NCBI GenBank assembly: GCA_017996845.1
Contig: JAGOGF010000072.1
Coordinates: 1-12,039, forward strand
Origin: Butyrivibrio sp.
Lineage (GTDB): Bacteria; Bacillota_A; Clostridia; Lachnospirales; Lachnospiraceae
Length of the DNA: 12,039 nucleotides
Direction of reading: 5' to 3'
The notes beneath the pieces were generated by a model. It saw only the letters and a program-made list of their open reading frames with translations, was not told where the DNA came from and did not search any database. Every line of letters starts with the position of its first letter. The first letter of the stretch is position 1. Below are positions 6,008 through 12,039 of the stretch, in pieces. The position numbers were made by a program, and so were the translations under genes.

Positions 6008-8332
6008 TCAAAGCATGATCTCACAGTTTCCATCTGTAATGACACCTTTTTTCTCTGTTTGATCTGCCATATGCAGCACGAACGGAACCTCTTTTCCACC
6101 ACCTGTAATATTCCAGGTGACTTTTGTCCCATCATCGCTGGTATGTGCTGTTACTGTCATTACCGTCTTCCCGTGAATATCCGGAATACTGCACTGCGCA
6201 GTGCTTCCCTTTACCGGCACATAGAAATGCAGTGTAACACCTTCCGCATAATCATAGTCCGGTACCTTTTTGTTACTTCCGATCGGCAAAATAGTGTTCT
6301 CACGAACCAAAAGCGGCATATGGAAATAATCATAAACTTCCGTATACCAACGGCTGCCCGCTCTGACTGCACCATCCAGGAGATTCGTCCATGTGCCGTC
6401 CGGCAGGTAATACTGACCTTCACTGCGGTCATTGAAGACAGGTGCTGCCAGAAGCGCATCGCCCAGCATATACTGCATATCAAGATACCTGCAGCCCGGA
6501 TCCTGCGGATAGGCAAACGGCATCGGCCGCATAACAGGAGTACCCTTTTCATGCGCAATGACTGCCATTCTGTACAGATATGGCATTAAGGAACATTTCA
6601 GTTCTGTAAAATACTGCAGAACATCACAGGCTTCCTCTCCGAACAACCAAGGTGCACGATAGGTATCTGAGCCATGCAGTCTGCTGTGGGAAGACATCAG
6701 TCCGAACTGCACCCATCTCTTATAAAGATCCGGTGTTGCGGTGCTTTCAAATCCGGAAATGTCATGGCTCCAGAAAGCAAATCCTGACATTGCAAAGGAA
6801 AGACCGCCGCGAATCGTCTCTGCCATTGATGCGTAACTTGCAGAACTGTCACCGCCCCAGTGTACAGGGAACTGCTGAGACCCTGCTGTTGCACTTCTGG
6901 CAAAAAGGACTGCCTCATCCTGCCCTTTTTCTTTTTGCAAAAGCTCAAATACAGCTTTGTTATAAAGGAATGTATAATAGTTATGCATGCATTTCGGATC
7001 ACTTCCGTCATAATATCTGACATCAATCGGGATACGTTCACCAAAATCAGTTTTAAAACAGTCAACACCAACATCCAGTATCGTCTTCAGCTTATCTGTA
7101 TACCACTTTACCGCAGCAGGATTGGTGAAATCCACCAGTGCCATACCAGGCTGCCAGTTATCAATCTGCTTTATCCCATGCCCGTCCGCACGCATCAGGA
7201 AATAGCCGCCTGCAGCGCCTTCTGCGAAGAAATCTGTATTCTGGGCAATATAGGGATTGATCCATGCACAGATCTTCACTCCCTTATCATGATAGCGCTG
7301 CATCATCGCCTTAACATCACCAAACTGTTCCTGATCCCACTCAAAATCACACCAATGCAGTGCACGCATCCAGTAGCAGTCAAAGTGGAAAACGCGCAGC
7401 GGAATGTCACGATCCAGCATTCCATCAATCAGTCCTGACACTGTTTTTTCATCATAACTGGGTTTAAAAGATGTCGTCAGCCACAATCCAAAGGTCCATG
7501 CCGGCGGAAGTGCGGGTCTGCCCGTCAGCGCAGTATAGGATTCCAGAACTTCTGCCGGGGTCCTGCCATAAATCAGGTGATACCGCAGCTGTTCCCCCTG
7601 TGTACTCACACCGACATATTCCACCTTCTCGCTTGCCACTTCAAACGATACACTGTCCGTGTGATCGACAAAGACGCCATAGCCTTCACTGGTCATGTAA
7701 AAAGGAATGTTCTTATAAGATATGCCGGAAGCGGTTCCGCCATCTTCATTCCACATATCCACAACCTGACCGTTTTTTACAAATGCAGTAAACCGTTCTC
7801 CGAGTCCATATACGCATTCACCCGGTTTCAGTGACAATTCACTAAGCATATAAGGTGTATAGTCCTGCTGAAAATAATCGGCTCCGGCAGAAAGACTGGT
7901 CGGTTTCTTGTCTACCCGCATATAGCCGAGATTACGAAATCCTGAGGAGGTCAGAATCCGGCCACCGGCTTCAAACTGATATGCCCAGTGAACTCTGTCC
8001 ACTCTGACGGTGACATCCCCGGCTGTCATAACCGCTTCTTCCGGTGTGACCTGAATATCTACGGAATCCGGATATCTGGTCAATTCAAATCTTGGTTCAT
8101 GGCTGTCATATGCCTGATAATGCGTTGCCGTAACGGCAATATCATTGTGCCCTGCAGATACAAAGTCGACTACCAGAACTGTCAGATCCAGTGCATCAGC
8201 TCTCTTTATAATCGGATGCTCAGGTGCCGTGATCCGCATGCCGTTTTCTATTTTTTCAACTGTAAATCCCTGTGTTGCATAGGATGGCTGCACACTTTCC
8301 TTTCTCAGCCAATAGCCCTCATTAAATTTCAT
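6008..8332 (-). CDS. yicI: GH31 alpha-xylosidase, YicI type
   Basis: Protein of 774 residues, nearly the same length as E. coli YicI (772), which removes alpha-linked xylose from the non-reducing end of xyloglucan-type oligosaccharides such as isoprimeverose. Long stretches match as I recall YicI: VYGLGERFTAF (174-184), WNEDGGT (194-200), PPAWTFGLWLTTSF (276-289), VFHFDCYWM (314-322), FKTDFGERIP (426-435) with nucleophile D429, HWGGDS (491-496) with acid/base D495, and WSHDISGFE (521-529). Of the YicI subsite residues I remember, Phe277, Cys307, Trp345 and Lys414 are kept (F289, C319, W357, K427), while Phe308 is Tyr (Y320). This supports xylosidase rather than glucosidase activity. There is no signal peptide, so it acts on imported sugars. 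AGGAGG lies ten bases before the ATG. It is the last gene of the ABC operon. Confidence 0.94.
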   Translation of the reverse strand: MKFNEGYWLRKESVQPSYATQGFTVEKIENGMRITAPEHPIIKRADALDLTVLVVDFVSAGHNDIAVTATHYQAYDSHEPRFELTRYPDSVDIQVTPEEAVMTAGDVTVRVDRVHWAYQFEAGGRILTSSGFRNLGYMRVDKKPTSLSAGADYFQQDYTPYMLSELSLKPGECVYGLGERFTAFVKNGQVVDMWNEDGGTASGISYKNIPFYMTSEGYGVFVDHTDSVSFEVASEKVEYVGVSTQGEQLRYHLIYGRTPAEVLESYTALTGRPALPPAWTFGLWLTTSFKPSYDEKTVSGLIDGMLDRDIPLRVFHFDCYWMRALHWCDFEWDQEQFGDVKAMMQRYHDKGVKICAWINPYIAQNTDFFAEGAAGGYFLMRADGHGIKQIDNWQPGMALVDFTNPAAVKWYTDKLKTILDVGVDCFKTDFGERIPIDVRYYDGSDPKCMHNYYTFLYNKAVFELLQKEKGQDEAVLFARSATAGSQQFPVHWGGDSSASYASMAETIRGGLSFAMSGFAFWSHDISGFESTATPDLYKRWVQFGLMSSHSRLHGSDTYRAPWLFGEEACDVLQYFTELKCSLMPYLYRMAVIAHEKGTPVMRPMPFAYPQDPGCRYLDMQYMLGDALLAAPVFNDRSEGQYYLPDGTWTNLLDGAVRAGSRWYTEVYDYFHMPLLVRENTILPIGSNKKVPDYDYAEGVTLHFYVPVKGSTAQCSIPDIHGKTVMTVTAHTSDDGTKVTWNITGGGKEVPFVLHMADQTEKKGVITDGNCEIML

Positions 8333-8378
8333 TCTGTATGATCCTCCTGTTCCTGTCTCATATATCCCCTTGTTATAA

Positions 8379-8414
8379 AAAGGCGCTTTCAGGAAGATAC
8401 CGGAAAGCGCCTTT
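8379..8414 (-). terminator. Strong hairpin with T-run between the binding protein and GH31 genes
   Basis: AAAGGCGCTTTC (8379-8390) and GAAAGCGCCTTT (8403-8414) form a perfect 12-base-pair stem with a 12-base loop. On the minus strand the stem is followed by TTTTTAT. It begins about 45 bases after the binding-protein stop. I find no convincing promoter between it and the GH31 start, so it probably acts as a partial terminator and 3' stabiliser that keeps the binding protein more abundant than the enzyme. Confidence 0.8.
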
Positions 8415-8456
8415 ACATACAGTTTAATCTACCATTGATTTTATTTCAATTCAGAA

Positions 8457-9866
8457 TCAGTTGGATGCTCCGTCGATTGCCTGCCACTGCTTCTGGATTG
8501 CATCACAGGTAGCATCCTTATCTGCTGTTCCTGCAATATATGCCTGCATCAGCTGACCAAAAGTCTGATGCCAGCTGTCTGTAGAATAGCAGACTGCAAG
8601 CGGTGCGGCGCCAACAGAAGCAGAGAGTTCATTGCCCTGTTGAATGATTGCATAATCGCTCTTTGCATCTGTCTTGATCGGAGGAACAACTCCTGCAACG
8701 TCAGTAAACCAGGACATGCCATAATCAGATGTGTACCACCAGTTAATAAAATCAAGTGTTGCCTGCAGATTCTTGGAATCCTTATTTACATGAAGCGCCT
8801 GGTCGGAACCTGCTATTACCTGGCACTGTGCTGCATCATCCGTTACCGGATATCCATTAAAGCCGATGTTGATCTTGTCATTGATTGCCTTAACGTCGCC
8901 CTCGATCCATGCACCCTGTCCGACAACCATAGCTGCTTTTCCGTTACCAAATGCTGCTTCTTCTGCACTGAGGTCTGTTTCAAGCGGCTTGTCATCACCA
9001 TACTTTACGGTAAGGTCAATGAAATTAAAGAAATTTGTGTACAGTTCCGGATAATCGGAAACCTTTGCTTCGCCCTTTTCAAACTTCGCAACAAGCTCAG
9101 CCGAAGTAATCCCAGCATCTTTTGCTGCTGCATCAAGGAAATGCTGCCATACATGTTTGAATACCCACCATTCGCTGTAACCTGTGGTAAACGGCTTATA
9201 TCCCTTTGCTGCAATCTTTTCACAGGCATCGATCATCGCCTTCTGTGTCGTCGGAAATTCTGTTACGCCGCACTCATTCAATATATCTTTGTTGTAGACC
9301 ATTCCGAAATAATTACCCTTAATTGCAATTCCGTAGCATCCTGTTCCCAGTTCAGGAGACTTCATTGTATCTGCTACTGCAGGATCAATTGTATTCATCA
9401 ATGGCTCTTTGGACAGATCATAGGAATACTCACGATATGTATCGATTTCCTTTCCGGATGTGGAAGAAAAGATATCCGGAACTTCTCCGGAATTGATCTT
9501 TGCTTTCAGCATGGTCGGATAGTCATTCTGTGTTGTTTCATAATTAACTGTTACATTTGGTGCAACGCTCTTGTACTGATCAATCAGTGTATTGATTGCA
9601 TCTGCATACTCCGGTGAACTGATGAACATATAAATCTCACCACTGTCCTTGGAATAGTCAACGGAAGCTGCTGTTGCAGAAGCACTTGTAGCATCTGCGG
9701 AAGCGCCTTCTGAACTTGCGGCTTCTGCTGTTCCGCTGCTGCTTCCTTCTGCAGGTGCTGCCGATGCAGCTGATGTACTTGATGTACTCTGCGCTTCGCC
9801 ACACCCTGCCAGCATGCCGACTACCATCGCCGAACATAATAATGCGGATAGAACTTTTCTTTTCAT
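8457..9866 (-). CDS. Extracellular sugar-binding lipoprotein of an ABC importer (family 1 type)
   Basis: Protein of 469 residues. Residues 1-22 are a lipoprotein signal peptide ending in the lipobox LAGC with C22 as the lipidated residue. A low-complexity Ser/Ala/Glu/Thr tether (about 23-70) spaces the domain from the membrane. The rest is a two-lobed solute-binding fold: IYMFISSPEYADAINTLI, a GEVPDIFSS segment, YNKDILNECGV, and the GKAAMVVGQGAWIEGD stretch typical of oligosaccharide-binding proteins, then aromatic-rich INWWYTSDYGMSWF that could stack on sugar rings. It would capture an oligosaccharide outside the cell and deliver it to the two permeases. GGGAGGG lies six bases before the ATG. 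The ligand cannot be read from sequence; the GH31 partner suggests an alpha-xyloside, but a muro-saccharide is not excluded. Confidence 0.92.
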   Translation of the reverse strand: MKRKVLSALLCSAMVVGMLAGCGEAQSTSSTSAASAAPAEGSSSGTAEAASSEGASADATSASATAASVDYSKDSGEIYMFISSPEYADAINTLIDQYKSVAPNVTVNYETTQNDYPTMLKAKINSGEVPDIFSSTSGKEIDTYREYSYDLSKEPLMNTIDPAVADTMKSPELGTGCYGIAIKGNYFGMVYNKDILNECGVTEFPTTQKAMIDACEKIAAKGYKPFTTGYSEWWVFKHVWQHFLDAAAKDAGITSAELVAKFEKGEAKVSDYPELYTNFFNFIDLTVKYGDDKPLETDLSAEEAAFGNGKAAMVVGQGAWIEGDVKAINDKINIGFNGYPVTDDAAQCQVIAGSDQALHVNKDSKNLQATLDFINWWYTSDYGMSWFTDVAGVVPPIKTDAKSDYAIIQQGNELSASVGAAPLAVCYSTDSWHQTFGQLMQAYIAGTADKDATCDAIQKQWQAIDGASN

Positions 9867-9962
9867 GTAATACCCTCCCAGTTTTCTGCCCCATATGAGG
9901 CGGTCATTAATATGTTACTTTACCATCATTTTATATTGCAACGGGTTTTCCCCCGATGATGA

Positions 9963-10802
9963 TCATCCTTTTACTGCTCCTGCCACAACACCTTCCACAA
10001 TATATTTCTGCAGGAAAATGAATATAATGATGGATGGCAGGACAGTCAGAACCATTGCTGCCATGGCATACTGCCACTTGGTATTCATCTGTCCGACAAA
10101 AGTATATGCCGCCAGCACCAGTGTCTTGGTCTTGTCACTGCTGTTGACCATCAAAAGAGGTAGCAGGAAATCATTCCAGATCCACATCACATCCAGGACG
10201 ATGACTGTTATTGATACCGGCTTCATCAGCGGAAATACGACTGAAATAAAGGTTCTGAAAGTAGATGCGCCATCGATATGTGCACTTTCATCAATTTCAT
10301 GTGGTATAGTATTCATGAAATTATAGAAAATAAATGTTGCCATCGGAATACCAAATCCCCAATACTGAATTCCCAGACCGACACGGCTGCCGGAAAGATT
10401 GATTACCGACATGGTTTTCAGTAGTGTGATCATAATGGTCTGAAACGGAATCAGCATAGGTGTAATGATCAGTGCATATATAAATTTCGTATAGCGGTTT
10501 CTACGCCTGTCCAGAATATATGCTGCAAGAGATGCAAAAACTACAATACCTGCTATTCCGATCGTTGTGATCAATACATTGTTAAAAAATAATTTCCCAT
10601 ATATGATCTTCTTAACAACATATACAATATTCTCAAAGGTCGGCTTCTTCGGAAAAGCAATGGGATCTGATACAATCTCTCCGAAAGGTTTAAATGCATT
10701 CATAAACATCAGAAATACAGGATAAATAAAGAAAAGTGCTATGAGCGTAAGCAGGATGACTCCCGCAATCTTTCCGATCTGTCTCTTTTTCTTCATGCCC
10801 AT
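9963..10802 (-). CDS. ABC sugar importer permease, MalG/UgpE type
   Basis: Protein of 279 residues with about six membrane segments, the first at about 12-34 (GVILLTLIALFFIYPVFLMF). The cytoplasmic EAA loop that docks the ATPase is visible as ESAHIDGASTFRTFISVVFP (172-191), matching the E-A-A---D-G-A pattern except that the first alanine is serine. NAFKPFGEI near residue 35 and a C-terminal YIVEGVVAGAVKG are usual for the carbohydrate CUT1 group. Its ATG shares one base with the upstream permease stop (TAATG), so the two subunits are translationally coupled and should form a heterodimer. After its stop, 96 bases separate it from the binding-protein gene, with only a four-base-pair hairpin and no clear promoter. 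Confidence 0.94.
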   Translation of the reverse strand: MGMKKKRQIGKIAGVILLTLIALFFIYPVFLMFMNAFKPFGEIVSDPIAFPKKPTFENIVYVVKKIIYGKLFFNNVLITTIGIAGIVVFASLAAYILDRRRNRYTKFIYALIITPMLIPFQTIMITLLKTMSVINLSGSRVGLGIQYWGFGIPMATFIFYNFMNTIPHEIDESAHIDGASTFRTFISVVFPLMKPVSITVIVLDVMWIWNDFLLPLLMVNSSDKTKTLVLAAYTFVGQMNTKWQYAMAAMVLTVLPSIIIFIFLQKYIVEGVVAGAVKG

Positions 10803-11686
10803 TACAGTTCCACCTCTCTTCTGCTCATTACTTTCAGCACCAACTGTGTGATCACCAGTACGACAATAAAGTACAGGATTGCTTCCGCAGAACCGAGTCC
10901 ATAATTATTGTTGGTAAATGCCTCGTTATAAATCTGCAGCGTTGCACTGTAAGTCGAAGTACCCGGTCCGCCTTTCGTAAGTGCCAAAATGATATCAAAT
11001 ACCTTAAGTCCGTTGGTCAGTGACATGAAAATACAGGTTGTTATAGAAGGCCCCAGAAGAGGAAGTGTCACTCTGAAAAATTTCTGCCGCCCGCTTGCTC
11101 CATCCACCACTGCTGCTTCCAGAACATCACTTGGCACTGCCTGCAGACCTGCAATATACAATACGATATAAAATCCAAGCGACTGCCAGACACCTACAAA
11201 TGCCACTGAATAAAATGCAAGAGAAGGCTGGCCAAGCCAGCTGTAATTCCAGAATTCCCAGCCTGTCAGCCCATAAAGCGTTTCAAAGCCTTTGGTAAAA
11301 ATGAACTTCCATATAAACCCTACAATTGTCATACTCATAATATAGGGAATAAAGAAAAGACTTCTGTAAACATTTGCCAGCTTAAACTTTTTCGTTAAAG
11401 CTACTGCAAGTGCAAGTGCCACAATATTGGATAAAATAACAAAGACAAACGTATACCTGATCGTAAACAGCAAAGAGGAAGCATAATCACTGCTGCCGGA
11501 AAAAATATTCTTAAAATTCTTCAGTCCCACAAAAACAGGTGCTTTGGAAATACCATTCCATTCTGTCAATGAGTAAAATCCACTCATTACAAACGGAATA
11601 TACATCATCATGCAAACCAGAATGACCGCCGGAATGGTAAAGCAGAAATTCTCCAGATTTTCTTTTCTCTTCCTTTTTGAATTCAT
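10802..11686 (-). CDS. ABC sugar importer permease, MalF/UgpA type
   Basis: Protein of 294 residues, first gene of the ABC operon. A Lys/Arg-rich N-terminus (MNSKRKRK) precedes membrane segment 1 (about 14-38); further segments are spread across the protein, and YSLTEWNG and VGLKNFKNIF are characteristic of CUT1 permeases. The EAA loop LEAAVVDGASGRQKFFRVTLP (189-209) is complete. AAGGCGG lies four bases before the ATG. No ATP-binding subunit is encoded in the window. In Gram-positive CUT1 importers a shared MsiK/MsmK-like ATPase often serves several transporters, which is the likely arrangement here, though the gene could lie elsewhere nearby. Confidence 0.94.
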   Translation of the reverse strand: MNSKRKRKENLENFCFTIPAVILVCMMMYIPFVMSGFYSLTEWNGISKAPVFVGLKNFKNIFSGSSDYASSLLFTIRYTFVFVILSNIVALALAVALTKKFKLANVYRSLFFIPYIMSMTIVGFIWKFIFTKGFETLYGLTGWEFWNYSWLGQPSLAFYSVAFVGVWQSLGFYIVLYIAGLQAVPSDVLEAAVVDGASGRQKFFRVTLPLLGPSITTCIFMSLTNGLKVFDIILALTKGGPGTSTYSATLQIYNEAFTNNNYGLGSAEAILYFIVVLVITQLVLKVMSRREVEL

Positions 11687-11736
11687 GGTACCGCCTTTCA
11701 GTATTGCTTTTATGATCTTACTATCACTTTACGTCT

Positions 11737-11765
11737 ACTATAAATCATGCTAGTTGCACAAAGAA
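11737..11765 (-). promoter_or_regulatory. Probable promoter of the ABC/GH31 operon
   Basis: On the minus strand TATAGT (complement of 11737-11742) lies 17 bases from a poor -35, TTCTTT (complement of 11760-11765). Transcription would begin around 11730, leaving a leader of about 45 bases before the first permease. A good -10 with a weak -35, together with the repeats immediately upstream, is what an activator-dependent promoter looks like. Confidence 0.45.
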
Positions 11766-11778
11766 TGGAATATTCTGA

Positions 11779-11816
11779 ACTGTTTTCTGTAAAATTTGAT
11801 ACTGTTTTACTGTTTT
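11779..11816. promoter_or_regulatory. ACTGTTTT repeats, candidate response-regulator binding sites
   Basis: ACTGTTTT occurs at 11779-11786, 11801-11808 and 11809-11816, and a shorter ACTGTT at 11871. The first and third copies are each followed by a similar A/T tail (TGTAAAATTT versus TTGTAAATTT), so the outer unit is a roughly 20-base imperfect direct repeat 30 bases apart; the first two copies are 22 bases apart, about two helical turns. The array begins 14 bases upstream of the ABC operon -35. AraC-type response regulators commonly bind such direct repeats next to -35, and a sensor-like gene diverges from this spacer. The binding protein is inferred. Confidence 0.45.
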
Positions 11817-11817
11817 G

Positions 11818-11846
11818 TTGTAAATTTTATTGTGAAAATGTATTGT
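11818..11846 (+). promoter_or_regulatory. Possible promoter for the divergent sensor-like gene
   Basis: TTGTAA (11818-11823) and TATTGT (11841-11846) are 17 bases apart on the plus strand, about 75 bases before the ATG at 11921. The region is very A/T rich and an alternative -10 (TATATA at 11846-11851) overlaps, so the assignment is tentative. Confidence 0.3.
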
Positions 11847-11920
11847 ATATAAATAAGAAAGCAGCATTGTACTGTTCGACTTATAAGAGAAAAGCGAATG
11901 ACATCAGGAAAGAAGTCACG

Positions 11921-12039
11921 ATGATAAAAAATATCCCGCAAATCATAAAAAAAAGACTAAATCAGATTTTATTATGGAAACAGCTTGTTTTTTTTCTGCT
12001 GTTTATTTTACTGTTGTTCACTTCACTGATCAGTGCTTC
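11921..12039 (+). CDS. N-terminus of a membrane protein, probably a sensor histidine kinase, cut by the window edge
   Basis: The plus-strand ATG at 11921 is preceded by AGGAAAG at suitable distance; an ATG at 11898 runs into a stop within nine codons. The 39 visible residues are a basic leader (MIKNIPQIIKKRLNQILLWK) followed by a strongly hydrophobic helix (LVFFLLFILLLFTSLIS), the layout of YesM-type two-component sensor kinases with a first membrane segment and an extracellular sensor. It diverges from a CUT1 ABC operon, a common position for such sensors. No kinase motif is inside the window, so another membrane protein is possible. If it is a kinase, its response regulator would be expected further right and would control the ABC operon. 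Confidence 0.6.
   Translation, partial: MIKNIPQIIKKRLNQILLWKQLVFFLLFILLLFTSLISA

Noticed and set aside
8568..9617. A 349-codon plus-strand open frame opposite the sugar-binding protein gene
   Set aside because: It is Cys/Ile-rich with no recognisable domain, lies wholly antisense to a clearly real lipoprotein gene, and has no ribosome binding site worth noting. It is a by-product of the codon use on the other strand.
9942..9955. CGGG/CCCG hairpin between the second permease and the binding-protein gene, considered as a terminator
   Set aside because: The stem is only four base pairs and is not followed by a T-run on the minus strand.
1..12039. CRISPR arrays, insertion sequences, tRNA or rRNA genes
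   Set aside because: No regularly spaced repeats, transposase-like frames, terminal inverted repeats or RNA-gene signatures were seen.

Overview
The window looks like a chromosomal carbohydrate/cell-wall-sugar locus from a low-to-moderate GC Gram-positive anaerobe, most likely a Clostridia (Lachnospiraceae-like) member of the Bacillota. The evidence for this is AGGAGG-type ribosome binding sites, a lipoprotein solute-binding protein with an LAGC lipobox and a Ser/Ala/Glu-rich linker, an ABC sugar importer with no ATPase gene beside it, and a MurNAc-salvage gene set of Bacillota type. The taxonomic call is an inference from gene style, not from a marker gene. Nearly every gene lies on the minus strand, so the reading order is right to left.

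Right module (about 11920 down to 6008). A divergent gene starts at 11921 on the plus strand and is cut by the window edge; it begins like a membrane sensor kinase. Facing it is a minus-strand operon of two ABC permeases (stop and start share one base), a lipoprotein sugar-binding protein and a 774-residue GH31 alpha-xylosidase very like E. coli YicI. The 234-base divergent spacer carries a repeated ACTGTTTT motif just upstream of a promoter with a good -10 and a poor -35, which fits activation by a response regulator. A strong hairpin with a T-run lies between the binding protein and the GH31 gene and probably tapers expression. A second hairpin terminates the operon.

Seam (5678-6007). This spacer holds a short, broken plus-strand piece of a response-regulator receiver domain, the GH31 terminator, and a well-formed minus-strand promoter (TTGATT-17-TACAAT) embedded in a 12+12 bp inverted repeat. 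It separates two functionally different modules.

Left module (5677 down to 1). The genes run murQ (MurNAc-6-P etherase), nagZ-type GH3 beta-N-acetylglucosaminidase, a MurR/RpiR-type regulator, a BadF/BadG-type amino-sugar kinase (MurK-like), and a DUF1343/NamZ-type exo-beta-N-acetylmuramidase. The first codons of a further gene follow at the edge. Genes are tightly packed or overlapping, so this is probably one operon, autoregulated by MurR at the palindrome ahead of murQ. None of the enzymes has an evident signal peptide. The inferred pathway is entirely cytoplasmic: imported GlcNAc/MurNAc saccharides are trimmed from GlcNAc ends (NagZ) and MurNAc ends (NamZ), free MurNAc is phosphorylated by the kinase, and MurQ removes lactate to give GlcNAc-6-P. 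No MurP-type PTS transporter is present in the window, so the importer is either the neighbouring ABC system or something outside the window.

Most of this is recognisable biology. The less ordinary points are the two-ended cytosolic muro-sugar pathway joined to a kinase rather than a PTS, its adjacency to an alpha-xylosidase/ABC operon, the receiver-domain relic at the junction, and the operator-like repeats.
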